Notes under the pieces: model-generated | What the model was told of the DNA's origin: nothing | What the model saw: the letters and a program-made list of their open reading frames with translations, nothing else | Database searches by the model: none | Source: an uncultured Porphyromonas sp. | GTDB taxonomy: Bacteria > Bacteroidota > Bacteroidia > Bacteroidales > Porphyromonadaceae | NCBI GenBank assembly: GCA_900539155.1 | Contig: UQBE01000001.1 | Location: forward strand, 124,001-188,000 | Direction: 5' to 3' | Length of the DNA: 64,000 nucleotides | Part shown: piece after piece, positions 24,919 to 33,888 of the stretch | Numbering within the stretch: the first letter of the stretch is position 1 | How the letters are laid out: every line of letters starts with the position of its first letter | Position numbers and translations under genes: made by a program

Positions 24919-25162
24919 TCGCTACAATAATTTAGACCCGACTACATATCGACACAGCATTATGTCGAGGAAAACGGATTTCCACGTGGATATTTTGAAA
25001 TCTCCACGTGGAGAATTTTTATTTTCCACGTGGGGAAGAAAAAATTCTTCGGAGGAATCAAATGAAACTTCGGAGGAAATGAATCACGCCCACGTGGAAA
25101 ATAAAAAATATCCACGTGGAGATTTGAGATTCTCCACGTGGATATTCGAGAAAGGAGGGTGA
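24919..25162 (+). repeat. CCACGTGG element, copy B
   Basis: The best-preserved copy, 244 bp, with all six CCACGTGG octamers intact. Octamers 1 and 2 sit in one palindrome (TCCACGTGGATATTT then GAAATCTCCACGTGGA). Octamers 3 and 4 lie in inverted ATTTTTATTTTCCACGTGGG / CCCACGTGGAAAATAAAAA arms either side of two CTTCGGAGGAA words. Octamers 5 and 6 are at the right. Confidence 0.9.
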
Positions 25163-25220
25163 TTAGAGGTTAGAGGTTAGAAATTAGAGATTAGAAGTTA
25201 GAGGTTAGAAATTAGAGGTC
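25163..25220 (+). repeat. TTAGAR heptamer tract
   Basis: About eight TTAGAGG, TTAGAAA, TTAGAGA and TTAGAAG words in phase of seven immediately after CCACGTGG element copy B. Confidence 0.8.
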
Positions 25221-25226
25221 GGAGGT

Positions 25227-25492
25227 AACACATTATATATATGTAGTAGCCTCATCGATGCTTCGCTGGTCGCTATGTGTAGCTCCTGGCAGAGCGATTA
25301 TAATGAGACTGTTGCACCAAGGCGCATCGCTGTGTTGCCTTCGGGATTCGGCTTCGGTCACATACGGAGGTTTGCTCCCTTCAGTCCTCACCCTCAGTGC
25401 CTTGCGCTTCATCCTCTCTGCAAAGTTTGGACAATCTTGCTAGCAAGATTGTGAGGCTGTTGACTTTTGCAACAGTCTTATGGTGCGTCTGC
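25227..25492. mobile_element. TIR element carrying the 175-bp MITE (copy 2) in place of its stem-loop
   Basis: The left part (CATTATATATATGTAGTAGC, then CGCTGGTCGCTATGTGTAGC) matches the roughly 120-bp TIR family. Where other copies have the 27-bp stem-loop, this one has a 175-bp unit at 25305-25479 with ends GAGACTGTTGCA and TGCAACAGTCTT. This nesting shows how the two families are related. Confidence 0.75.
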
Positions 25493-25538
25493 TCTGAGGT
25501 TTGTATATCCGATTGATGTGTGGTAGGCAACTTTTTAG

Positions 25539-25546
25539 TATCTTTG
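25539..25546 (+). promoter_or_regulatory. hutU: Putative -7 box (TATCTTTG) for hutU
   Basis: TATCTTTG 36 bases before the hutU ATG. A TTG-containing word about 20 bases farther upstream could be the -33 element. Confidence 0.6.
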
Positions 25547-25582
25547 TGCAATACGAAATTTAGTTAGCAACAACTAGTAGAT

Positions 25583-27577
25583 ATGAAGAGAACCTGTAAG
25601 TTTACACTCGACGCTACACTGCCCAAGTACCCCACCTTTGAGGAGGGCATCCGTCGAGCACCGGATAGGGGCTACAGCTTGACCCCTGCACAGACACGTG
25701 TGGCACTACAGAATGCGCTGCGCTATGTACCTAAAGAGCTCCACGCTGAGCTAGCACCCGAGTTCCTCAAGGAGCTCAAGGAGCGTGGTAAGATCTACGC
25801 TTATCGCTATCGTCCCGAGGGTGACCTCAAGGCTGGTCCTATCGATAGCTACAAGGGTAAGTGTATCGAGGGTAAGGCCTTTCAGGTGATGATCCACAAT
25901 AACCTCTCACACGCCGTAGCACTTTACCCTTACGAGCTGGTCACTTATGGTGAGACAGGTCAGGTGTGCCAAAACTGGCTCCAGTATCGCCTCATCATCA
26001 AGTACCTCGAGGAGCTCACACAGGATCAGACACTCGTCATCGAGAGCGGACACCCGCTGGGTCTCTTCGCTTCGCACCCCTCAGCACCTCGTGTCATCAT
26101 CACCAACTCGATGATGGTCGGTCTCTATGACAACATTAAGGACTGGGAGATAGCTGCTCAGATGGGCGTCGCCAACTATGGTCAGATGACTGCTGGTGGC
26201 TGGATGTACATCGGGCCGCAGGGTATCGTACACGGTACGTTCAATACGCTGCTCAACGCTGGTCGTCAGCAGCTACATATCCCGAGCGGTGGCAACCTCG
26301 CTGGCAAGCTCTTTATCTCCTCTGGTCTAGGTGGTATGAGTGGCGCACAGCCTAAGGCTGCCGACATCGCAGGTGCTACCTCGATCACGGCTGAGGTGGA
26401 TATGTCTCGCATTATGACTCGCTACAATCAGGGCTGGGTCAAGCACATCGCTCAGACAATCCCCGAGGCGCTCAAGCTTGCTGAGGAGGGTATGAAGGCT
26501 GGTGAGCCTTGCTCTATCGCTTACCATGGTAATGTGGTAGACCTGCTGGAGTACTGCGTCGAGCACAATGTACATATCGACCTACTCTCCGACCAAACGA
26601 GCTGTCACGCTGTCTACGAGGGTGGTTACTGCCCTGTGTCGCTCACCTTTGAGGAGCGCACCGACCTGCTCGCTCACGACAGAGAGCGTTTCTGCCAGGA
26701 GGTAGACAAGGGTCTGCACCGTCACTACGAGGCTATCAAGGCTTTGGTGGCTCGTGGCACTTACTTCTTTGACTATGGTAATGCCTTTATGAAGGCTTGC
26801 TTTGATGCTGGCATCCAGGAGATCTCTCGCAATGGCGTAGACGACAAGGATGGCTTCATCTGGCCTAGCTACGTAGAGGACATCATGGGTCCTGAACTCT
26901 TTGACTACGGCTATGGTCCCTTCCGCTGGGTATGCCTCAGCCACGACCACGAAGATTTGATTAAGACCGATCACGCCGCTATGGAGTGCATTGACCCAGA
27001 TCGTCGTGAGCAGGATCGTGACAACTATATATGGATACGTGACGCTGAGAAGAATCAGCTCGTCGTCGGTACCGAGGCGCGTATCCTCTATCAGGATGCT
27101 GCGGGCCGTCTGAAGATCGCCCTCAAGTTCAACGATATGGTACGTCGTGGCGAGGTTGGCCCGATTATGATCGGTCGTGACCACCACGATGTGAGCGGTA
27201 CGGATAGCCCCTTCCGTGAGACGTCCAACATCCGTGACGGTAGTAACGTCATGGCTGACATGGCTGTCCAGTGCTTTGCGGGCAACTGCGCTCGTGGTAT
27301 GAGCCTCGTCGCTCTACACAACGGCGGTGGCGTCGGTATCGGTAAGGCGATCAACGGTGGCTTTGGTATGGTCCTCGATGGTAGCCGTCGTGTCGACGAG
27401 ATCCTCCGTCAGGCTATGACGTGGGACGTGATGGGCGGTGTAGCTCGCCGTGCCTGGGCTCGCAATGAGAATGCGCTGTCTACCTCTCGCGAGTTCAACG
27501 AGGAGCACTCCGACCTCTACCACATCACCATCCCCTTCCTCGTGGATGACGCTCTCCTTGATGAGGTGCTGAAGTAA
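25583..27577 (+). CDS. hutU: Urocanate hydratase
   Basis: A 664-residue urocanase that hydrates urocanate to imidazolonepropionate in histidine breakdown, with tightly bound NAD+. Recognisable segments are GKAFQVMIHNNLSHAVALYP, QTLVIESGHPLGLF, GGWMYIGPQGIVHGTF, SSGLGGMSGAQPKAA and the late NGGGVGIGKAINGGFGMVLD. The length is that of the longer class used by Bacteroidota, not the 560-residue class of Pseudomonas and Bacillus. No other hut gene is in the window; the gene ends at a terminator before an unrelated ATPase. In an amino-acid-fermenting relative of Porphyromonas it would feed histidine to glutamate. Confidence 0.96.
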   Translation: MKRTCKFTLDATLPKYPTFEEGIRRAPDRGYSLTPAQTRVALQNALRYVPKELHAELAPEFLKELKERGKIYAYRYRPEGDLKAGPIDSYKGKCIEGKAFQVMIHNNLSHAVALYPYELVTYGETGQVCQNWLQYRLIIKYLEELTQDQTLVIESGHPLGLFASHPSAPRVIITNSMMVGLYDNIKDWEIAAQMGVANYGQMTAGGWMYIGPQGIVHGTFNTLLNAGRQQLHIPSGGNLAGKLFISSGLGGMSGAQPKAADIAGATSITAEVDMSRIMTRYNQGWVKHIAQTIPEALKLAEEGMKAGEPCSIAYHGNVVDLLEYCVEHNVHIDLLSDQTSCHAVYEGGYCPVSLTFEERTDLLAHDRERFCQEVDKGLHRHYEAIKALVARGTYFFDYGNAFMKACFDAGIQEISRNGVDDKDGFIWPSYVEDIMGPELFDYGYGPFRWVCLSHDHEDLIKTDHAAMECIDPDRREQDRDNYIWIRDAEKNQLVVGTEARILYQDAAGRLKIALKFNDMVRRGEVGPIMIGRDHHDVSGTDSPFRETSNIRDGSNVMADMAVQCFAGNCARGMSLVALHNGGGVGIGKAINGGFGMVLDGSRRVDEILRQAMTWDVMGGVARRAWARNENALSTSREFNEEHSDLYHITIPFLVDDALLDEVLK

Positions 27578-27602
27578 ACCCTCATCGAGCATAACAAATA
27601 GC

Positions 27603-27645
27603 CTCGCCTCTCTAAGCACACAGCTTAGGGGGGCGAGTTTTTTTG
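27603..27645 (+). terminator. hutU: Rho-independent terminator of hutU
   Basis: Stem CTCGCCTCTCTAAGC / GCTTAGGGGGGCGAG with a short loop, followed by a run of seven T. It is 26 bases past the stop. The T-run merges into the next promoter. Confidence 0.88.
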
Positions 27646-27653
27646 TAAATTTG
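27646..27653 (+). promoter_or_regulatory. Putative -7 box (TAAATTTG) for P-type ATPase
   Basis: TAAATTTG 18 bases before the ATG of the ATPase, directly after the hutU terminator T-run. Confidence 0.55.
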
Positions 27654-27671
27654 TCAGACACACACTGACTA

Positions 27672-30359
27672 ATGGAAGAAAGACACCACTATACAGGACT
27701 AACGGATGCGCAGGTCCTGGAGAGCCGCAAGAAGCATGGCGCAAATATCCTGACACCCCCTAAGAAAGCACCGCTATGGCGGCAGTTCTTGGAGAAGTTT
27801 ACCGACCCACTCATCATCATCTTGCTGATTGCAGGCGGACTCTCTATCGGCATCTCCTGCTACGAGTACTTTAGGCTGGGACAGGGTTCTGAGGTCTTCT
27901 TCGAGCCGGTGGGTATCTTCGTAGCTATCTTGCTCGCCACAGGGCTTGCCTTTTACTTTGAGCTACAGGCAGACAAGGAGTTCACCATCCTCAATCAGGT
28001 GCATGACGACGAGCTGGTGACGCTCATCCGCAATGGCAACGTAACGCAGGTGCCACGCCGGGAGGTGGTCGTGGGTGACATCGTACGCCTAGGCACTGGC
28101 GAGGAGGTGCCAGCAGACTGCGAGCTACTCGAAGCGACGATGCTGCAGATGGACGAATCGACCCTCACGGGCGAACCATTCTGCAACAAGAGCGTTCACC
28201 CAGAGGAGTTTGACAAGAGTGCTACCTATCCGACCAATCAAGTGATGAAAGGGACCAAAGTGATGGAGGGGCACGGCATCTGCAAGGTTCTCGCCGTGGG
28301 CGACAAGACAGAGCAGGGCAAGGTGTTCGAAGCGGTTCAAATCGCGGATGACGTTAAGACTCCGCTCAGCGAACAGCTCGATGGTCTGAGCCGATGGGTC
28401 ACGAGGGTGAGCTACGGCATCGCGGGCCTCATCGTCGTGGGGCGTATCGTCGCTTACCTTGTCGCCAATGGCACCGACCTCTTCGGTTCTCTAGAGCAAG
28501 CGACACCTTTCTTTGCCTACATCTTGCAGACCTTGATGATTGCGGTGACGCTCATCGTCGTGGCGGTGCCAGAGGGCTTGCCGATGGCGGTGACGCTGAG
28601 TCTCGCCTACAGTATGCGTCGCATGCTACGAACCAACAACTTGGTGCGTAAGATGCACGCCTGCGAGACAATGGGCGCAACGACTGTCATCTGCACCGAC
28701 AAGACGGGTACACTGACGCAAAACCAGATGAGTGTTGACGAGATGAAGCTCTACGGCGACACACCGCAGGATCTACTCCACGAGGGCATTGCAGTCAATT
28801 CAACCGCTTCGCTCGATCTCTCCGACCCCGTCAATCCACAGGTGCTGGGCAACCCGACGGAGGGTGCGCTGCTCCTATGGCTTCACGGTCAGGGCGTAGA
28901 CTACCGCTCTTTGCGAGAAGAGGCAGAGACGGTGGCTGAGGTGCCCTTCTCCACAGAGCGCAAATATATGGCGACGCTCGTTGAGTCGTCCTCGCTGCCA
29001 GGCCGGCGGGTACTCTATATTAAAGGAGCGCCCGAGATCGTCTTCGACCTATGCGCTGAGTCTGCTGTCAGCCGTGAGGAGCTGGAGCAGCAGTTGGCCG
29101 AGTATCAGCGTCGCGCCATGCGTACGCTCGGCTTCGCCTACCAACTAGTTGAGGAGGGTGACTCGGTGATTGAGTCTGGTCAATTGACCGCCAGCAAGCT
29201 CCACTTCATCGGTGTAGTCGCCATTGCCGACCCCGTCCGCGTGGAGGTCCCCGCCGCGGTGCAGGAGTGTATCAATGCGGGGATCGATGTGAAAGTGGTC
29301 ACGGGCGACACCTCCGGTACGGCACGTGAGATAGCTCGTCAGATCGGGCTGTGGGACGACAGCCGAGATGGAGCGCATAGCGTCATCACGGGACCGGACT
29401 TTGCTGCGCTCTCTGACGAAGAGCTACTAGCACGTATCAACGAACTGAAGATCATCTCTCGAGCGCGTCCGATGGACAAGAAGCGACTCGTAGAGACACT
29501 CCAAAGCAATGGTCACGTGGTGGCTGTCACGGGCGACGGCACCAACGATGCGCCGGCTCTGCGTGCGGCACACGTGGGGCTCTCCATGGGCGATGGTACG
29601 AGCGTTGCCAAGGAGGCTTCGGACATTACGATCATCGACAACTCCTTTAGCAGTATCGGCAAGGCGGTCATGTGGGGCCGCTCCCTTTATCAAAACATTC
29701 AGCGCTTCCTCCTCTTCCAGTTGACCGTCAATGTGACCGCCTGTCTACTCGTTCTCTGTGGCGCCTTCATGGGCACCGAGTCGCCGCTGACCGTCACGCA
29801 GATGCTTTGGATTAATCTGATTATGGACACCTTTGCCGCCATGGCGCTTGCCTCGCTACCACCCTCTGAGAGTGTGATGAAAGACAAGCCACGAGACCGC
29901 AACGCTTTCATCCTCAACAGGCCGATGCTGCGCGAGATTATTGGCGTGGGGAGCTTCTTCTTTGCGATGCTCCTAGTGCTGCTCTATATCTTCCAGCGCA
30001 CCGATGTGACGCAGCTGACCGACCTACTCACGATGCAGCTCGGCCCCAAGGGACACGTCTCAGCGTATGAGCAGACGCTCCTCTTTACCATCTTCGTGAT
30101 GACGCACTTCTTCTACCTCTTCAATGCGCGCGCCTTCGAGACGGGGCGCAGTGCGCTTCACTTCAAGGGGTGCCGCGGACTGCTCACCATCGTCGCGATC
30201 ATCCTCATTGGTCAGATAGCGATGGTCGAGGTGCCGGGGATACAGCAGTTCTTCAACGTGACGGGACTCAAGCTTATCGACTGGGTCATCATCTTCGTCG
30301 GCTCCTCGCTCGTCCTCTGGGTGCGTGAGCTGTGGCATCTCGTGACGAGTAGAAGTTAG
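27672..30359 (+). CDS. Calcium-translocating P-type ATPase, PMCA-like
   Basis: An 895-residue P2-type cation pump of the inner membrane. The actuator domain has DESTLTGEP (161-169); membrane helix 4 has the ion-site motif VAVPEGLP (297-304); the phosphorylated aspartate is Asp343 in CTDKTGTLTQ; the hinge is TGDGTNDAPALRAA. About ten spans are visible, with four to six of them after residue 670. The PEGLP motif indicates a calcium-type pump rather than a heavy-metal or potassium pump. It probably exports Ca2+. It stands alone between the hutU terminator and the TTAGAR hairpin before uvrA. Confidence 0.92.
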   Translation: MEERHHYTGLTDAQVLESRKKHGANILTPPKKAPLWRQFLEKFTDPLIIILLIAGGLSIGISCYEYFRLGQGSEVFFEPVGIFVAILLATGLAFYFELQADKEFTILNQVHDDELVTLIRNGNVTQVPRREVVVGDIVRLGTGEEVPADCELLEATMLQMDESTLTGEPFCNKSVHPEEFDKSATYPTNQVMKGTKVMEGHGICKVLAVGDKTEQGKVFEAVQIADDVKTPLSEQLDGLSRWVTRVSYGIAGLIVVGRIVAYLVANGTDLFGSLEQATPFFAYILQTLMIAVTLIVVAVPEGLPMAVTLSLAYSMRRMLRTNNLVRKMHACETMGATTVICTDKTGTLTQNQMSVDEMKLYGDTPQDLLHEGIAVNSTASLDLSDPVNPQVLGNPTEGALLLWLHGQGVDYRSLREEAETVAEVPFSTERKYMATLVESSSLPGRRVLYIKGAPEIVFDLCAESAVSREELEQQLAEYQRRAMRTLGFAYQLVEEGDSVIESGQLTASKLHFIGVVAIADPVRVEVPAAVQECINAGIDVKVVTGDTSGTAREIARQIGLWDDSRDGAHSVITGPDFAALSDEELLARINELKIISRARPMDKKRLVETLQSNGHVVAVTGDGTNDAPALRAAHVGLSMGDGTSVAKEASDITIIDNSFSSIGKAVMWGRSLYQNIQRFLLFQLTVNVTACLLVLCGAFMGTESPLTVTQMLWINLIMDTFAAMALASLPPSESVMKDKPRDRNAFILNRPMLREIIGVGSFFFAMLLVLLYIFQRTDVTQLTDLLTMQLGPKGHVSAYEQTLLFTIFVMTHFFYLFNARAFETGRSALHFKGCRGLLTIVAIILIGQIAMVEVPGIQQFFNVTGLKLIDWVIIFVGSSLVLWVRELWHLVTSRS

Positions 30360-30472
30360 AGGTTAGATATTAGAAGTTAGAGATTAGACCCTAGAGGCAC
30401 TAGGACCACTAGAGGCACTAGCACTCCGCACCTTCCTCTAATCTCTAACTTCTAACCTCTAACCTCTAATTT
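30357..30472. repeat. Inverted pair of TTAGAR tracts between ATPase and uvrA
   Basis: A left tract of five TTAGAR heptamers (30357-30390) faces a right tract of five complementary heptamers (30435-30470); together they can form a stem of about 37 bp with few mismatches. The 45-base loop holds the duplicated words CTAGAGGCACTAG. It may end ATPase transcription. The uvrA promoter starts within its right edge. Confidence 0.8.
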
Positions 30473-30474
30473 CG

Positions 30475-30482
30475 TATCTTTG
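30475..30482 (+). promoter_or_regulatory. uvrA: Putative -7 box (TATCTTTG) for uvrA-merR
   Basis: TATCTTTG about 21 bases ahead of the uvrA ATG at 30503, with a clear AAAGGAG ribosome-binding site between. Confidence 0.6.
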
Positions 30483-30502
30483 CTTTGATAAAAGGAGTAG
30501 CT

Positions 30503-33340
30503 ATGAAAAGGAGTCCCCTCAATGACATCATAATCCGTGGTTGCCGCGTCAACAACCTCAAAGGTATAGACCTCGACATACCGCGTGGGGAGCTGGTCGT
30601 CATCACGGGCGTGAGCGGCTCGGGCAAGAGTTCGCTCGCCTTCGACACGCTCTACGCTGAGGGGCAGCGCCGCTATGTGGATAGTCTCTCGTCGTACGCA
30701 CGGCAGTTTCTCATGCGTATGAAGAAGCCTGAGTGCGACCAGATCAAGAACCTCCCGCCAGCTGTGGCTATCGAGCAGCGGGTGATCAGTCGCAATCCAC
30801 GCTCTACCGTCGGCACCTCTTCAGAGATCGACGACTACCTGCGTGTCTTGATGGCTCGTGTGGGCAAGCTCTACTCGCCTATCAGTGGCGAGCTGGTCAA
30901 GCGGCACACCGCTGCCGATGTGGTTGAGGCGGCACACCAGATCCCGACCGATAGCAAGCTTTACATCCTAGCAGATCTCTATCCGCCTGAGGGGCGGCGT
31001 CTCATCGAGCATCTGATGCTCCTCCAGGGGCAAGGGTACAACCGTGTCCTCATCGACGACACCATCTATCGTATCGAAGATGTGAGCAATAAGGAGCTAC
31101 GAGAGGCGAAGCAGGTGCAGCTGGTCGTAGATCGTCTGACCGTTCGCACGGGCGATGACAGCTACGAGTCGCGCCTCGGGGACTCTATCGAGATAGCGCT
31201 CTACGAGGGGCGGGAGACCTGTGCCCTGCGCTGGCAAGATAGTGAGGGAGCGTGGAGTAGCGAGGGCCGGCGCAACTTTAGCGCACGCTTTGAGGCAGAT
31301 GGGCGGACCTTTACGGAGCCTACGCCAGACCTCTTCAACTTCAATAGCCCCGCGGGTGCCTGCACCGTTTGCGGAGGCTTTGGCTCAATCCTCGGCATTG
31401 ACCCTGAGCGGGTGATTCCCGACGACAGCCTATCGCTCTACGAGGGGTGCGTGGATTGCTGGCGTGGGGCTAAGTCTTCCGAGTGGGCGAAAGCTTTCAT
31501 GCATGAGGCAAAGCGCTTTGACTTCCCCATCCACACACCCTACGCTGAGCTAACGCAGGAGCAGCGTGACCTGCTCTGGCACGGACATGAAGGCGGGGGC
31601 TGGGGCAAAGGGACGATCTACGGCATTGACGACTACTTCGCCATGCTCCAGAAGGACATTTACAAGATCCAGAATCGTGTGCGACTGGCGCACTATCGGG
31701 GCAAAAGCGAGTGCTACGCCTGCCACGGCGGTAGACTCAAGGAGGATGCACTGCTCTTTACCTATATGGGTAAGAACTTTCACCAGATCGGGCAAATGTC
31801 GATCCGGGAGGCATTGACTTTCTTTGCCCAAGAACTAGAGAACCCCGAGGAGGCTAAGATTGCGGAGCGTCCGCTCAAGGAGATCCGCAACCGACTGCGC
31901 ACGCTAGACGGCGTAGGGCTCGGCTATCTGACCCTAGACCGACGCTCTAACACCCTCTCGGGCGGTGAGAGCCAGCGCATCAACCTAGCGACACGTCTGG
32001 GCAACAGCCTCGTCGGGTCGATGTACATACTAGATGAGCCGAGCATCGGACTGCACGACCGGGATACCGATCGGCTGATCTCGGTCATCAAGGAGCTACG
32101 TGATCAGGGCAACACGGTCATCGTCGTGGAGCATGACGAGTTGACGATACGTGCGGCCGACTACCTGATCGATATGGGGCTTGATGCGGGTCGTCTTGGT
32201 GGCGAGGTCATCTACCACGGCAAGCCGAGCGACATAACGTCCAAGACACCGGGCTACACGGCGGCTTACCTGACAGGGCGCGAGGAGATACCTGTACCCA
32301 AGCATCGTCGCCCAGTGCAGCGCAAGCTGACGATGCATCGGGTGCATAAGAACAATCTGAAGGGCTTCGACGTGGACATCCCGCTCTTTAACATGACGGT
32401 GGTCACGGGCGTGAGCGGTTCGGGCAAGAGTACCCTCATCTCCGACCTCCTTGTGGAGGAGCTACAGCGCATCATCAATGCGCGTCCTCGAGAGACGCAG
32501 AGCCGTATGCTGACGGGCGACGTTGACCTTGTGGAGCAGGTTCTTTACGTGGACCAAAACAGCGTGGGGCGTAGCACACGCTCCAATCCGGTTACCTATA
32601 TAGATGCCTTTACGCCGATCCGCGAACTGTACGCTGACCAACCTTTAGCCAAGCAGATGGGCTACAAACCTTACTTCTTCTCCTTTAATAAGGAGGGCGG
32701 ACGCTGCGAAGTGTGCAAGGGCGATGGCGTCGTCGAGGTGCCGATGCAGTTTATGACGGACATCACGCTGGTCTGCGATGCGTGCGAAGGAAAACGCTTT
32801 CAGAAGAACATCCTCGAGGTGACCTACCATGGGGTCAACATTTACGACCTACTGGAGATGACGGTGGACCAAGCGATTGAGTTCTTCACCAAGTACCCAG
32901 CCGACCAAACCACTTCGATCATTCGTCTCCTTGAGGGGTTGCAGCGTGTCGGGCTAGGCTACCTACAGCTAGGGCAAAACAGCTCGACGCTCTCGGGCGG
33001 TGAGAACCAGCGCCTCAAGCTCGCCTACTACCTCGGTCGTGACCACGAGCCGCACACGCTCTTCGTCTTCGATGAGCCGACCACGGGACTACACTTTCAC
33101 GACATATCTACGCTCCTCGCCGCCTTCCATGACTTGATCGACCAGGGGCACTCGGTGCTGATTATCGAGCACAATATGGAGGTGATCAAGAGCGCCGACT
33201 ACATCATCGACCTAGGGCCCGACGGGGGCGACAAGGGTGGACAGCTCGTGGTGGCTGGCACCCCCGAAGAGGTGGCCGCCTGTCCCGACTCGATCACGGG
33301 TCACTACCTCAAGGAGAAGCTCACACCTCGCAAAGCGTAA
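30503..33340 (+). CDS. uvrA: Excinuclease ABC subunit A
   Basis: A 945-residue damage-recognition ATPase of nucleotide excision repair. It has two ABC halves, each with Walker A GVSGSGKS and signature LSGGE. The second zinc module is intact (RCEVCKGDG and [10 protein letters not shown]). In the first, the later pairs [10 protein letters not shown] and CYACHGGRL are present, but the early CPxC pair of E. coli UvrA is replaced by [13 protein letters not shown], a pattern I believe is common in Bacteroidota. The ATG at 30503 has a good AAAGGAG site; a TTG at 30485 is an unlikely start. merR follows 6 bases after its stop. Confidence 0.95.
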   Translation: MKRSPLNDIIIRGCRVNNLKGIDLDIPRGELVVITGVSGSGKSSLAFDTLYAEGQRRYVDSLSSYARQFLMRMKKPECDQIKNLPPAVAIEQRVISRNPRSTVGTSSEIDDYLRVLMARVGKLYSPISGELVKRHTAADVVEAAHQIPTDSKLYILADLYPPEGRRLIEHLMLLQGQGYNRVLIDDTIYRIEDVSNKELREAKQVQLVVDRLTVRTGDDSYESRLGDSIEIALYEGRETCALRWQDSEGAWSSEGRRNFSARFEADGRTFTEPTPDLFNFNSPAGACTVCGGFGSILGIDPERVIPDDSLSLYEGCVDCWRGAKSSEWAKAFMHEAKRFDFPIHTPYAELTQEQRDLLWHGHEGGGWGKGTIYGIDDYFAMLQKDIYKIQNRVRLAHYRGKSECYACHGGRLKEDALLFTYMGKNFHQIGQMSIREALTFFAQELENPEEAKIAERPLKEIRNRLRTLDGVGLGYLTLDRRSNTLSGGESQRINLATRLGNSLVGSMYILDEPSIGLHDRDTDRLISVIKELRDQGNTVIVVEHDELTIRAADYLIDMGLDAGRLGGEVIYHGKPSDITSKTPGYTAAYLTGREEIPVPKHRRPVQRKLTMHRVHKNNLKGFDVDIPLFNMTVVTGVSGSGKSTLISDLLVEELQRIINARPRETQSRMLTGDVDLVEQVLYVDQNSVGRSTRSNPVTYIDAFTPIRELYADQPLAKQMGYKPYFFSFNKEGGRCEVCKGDGVVEVPMQFMTDITLVCDACEGKRFQKNILEVTYHGVNIYDLLEMTVDQAIEFFTKYPADQTTSIIRLLEGLQRVGLGYLQLGQNSSTLSGGENQRLKLAYYLGRDHEPHTLFVFDEPTTGLHFHDISTLLAAFHDLIDQGHSVLIIEHNMEVIKSADYIIDLGPDGGDKGGQLVVAGTPEEVAACPDSITGHYLKEKLTPRKA

Positions 33341-33346
33341 GACCCT

Positions 33347-33730
33347 ATGGATAGCAAAAAGCTCTACTACTCTCACCGAGAGGTGGCCGAGATGCTCGAG
33401 GAGGTACAGTCGACGGTGCGCTACTGGGTTGAGACCTTTGCCGTGCAAGTGCGTCGCAGCAGCACGGGACGACTCAAGTATTCGCAGGATAATCTACGCG
33501 AATTGCAACTAATCCGCCATCTGCTCCGAGAGTCCAACCTAACCATCGACGGTGCCAAGGCAACCCTCCGCCACAACCCCCAGGAGGCGGAGCAGCGTGC
33601 CGAGGCGATCGCTCAGCTCAAAGCGGTGCGCGACGAACTTGTCGAGCTGCGTCAGCTCATCGAGCAGATCGAGCGCTACACCTCTGCCAGCGAAGTGCGT
33701 GACCGCCTTCGCCAAGAGGGGCTACTCTAA
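33347..33730 (+). CDS. MerR-family transcriptional regulator
   Basis: A 127-residue protein. An N-terminal winged helix-turn-helix of the MerR type (about 6-75, YYSHREVAEMLEEVQSTVRYW, then SSTGRLKYSQDNLRELQLI) is followed by a long coiled coil (about 90-120) for dimerisation. No cysteine cluster or drug-binding domain is visible, so the effector is unknown. It starts 6 bases after uvrA, a linkage that I believe recurs in related genomes. It may act on DNA topology or repair genes, but that is a guess. Confidence 0.85.
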   Translation: MDSKKLYYSHREVAEMLEEVQSTVRYWVETFAVQVRRSSTGRLKYSQDNLRELQLIRHLLRESNLTIDGAKATLRHNPQEAEQRAEAIAQLKAVRDELVELRQLIEQIERYTSASEVRDRLRQEGLL

Positions 33731-33736
33731 CAACAG

Positions 33737-33756
33737 GAGACTTTTGCAACAGTCTC
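33737..33756. repeat. Truncated half of the 27-bp stem-loop family
   Basis: GAGACTTTTGCAACAGTCTC keeps the right arm and loop of the family but has lost part of the left arm. It lies just after the merR stop. Confidence 0.55.
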
Positions 33757-33788
33757 AACAGTCGTCTGCCACTGAGGTGGTAAAAGAA

Positions 33789-33825
33789 GAGCGGGTGAGT
33801 CAACGTTTCGTTGGCTCACCCGCTC
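33789..33825. terminator. Bidirectional terminator hairpin between merR and dnaK
   Basis: GAGCGGGTGAG.CAACG pairs with CGTTG.CTCACCCGCTC around TTT, a long perfect-looking stem midway between two converging genes. T-rich flanks are modest. Confidence 0.75.
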
Positions 33826-33888
33826 CTTAGTTATTATTGTAGTGTCTGTCTGCTAGAGACGAAGACGCTACATCTTCTTGTGCTGAGA

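Larger units (their letters stand above)
24589..25582. other. Gene-free stretch upstream of hutU, rich in repeats
   Basis: This holds, in order, the phosphohexomutase promoter, a TIR element (24775-24892), CCACGTGG element copy B (24919-25162), a TTAGAR tract (25163-25220), a second TIR element with a 175-bp insertion (25227-25492) and the hutU promoter box. No credible gene. Confidence 0.8.

Noticed and set aside
33347..33730. Heavy-metal MerR regulator for the nearby P-type ATPase
   Set aside because: The regulator lacks metal-binding cysteines, is cotranscribed with uvrA, and the ATPase is of the calcium type with its own promoter.
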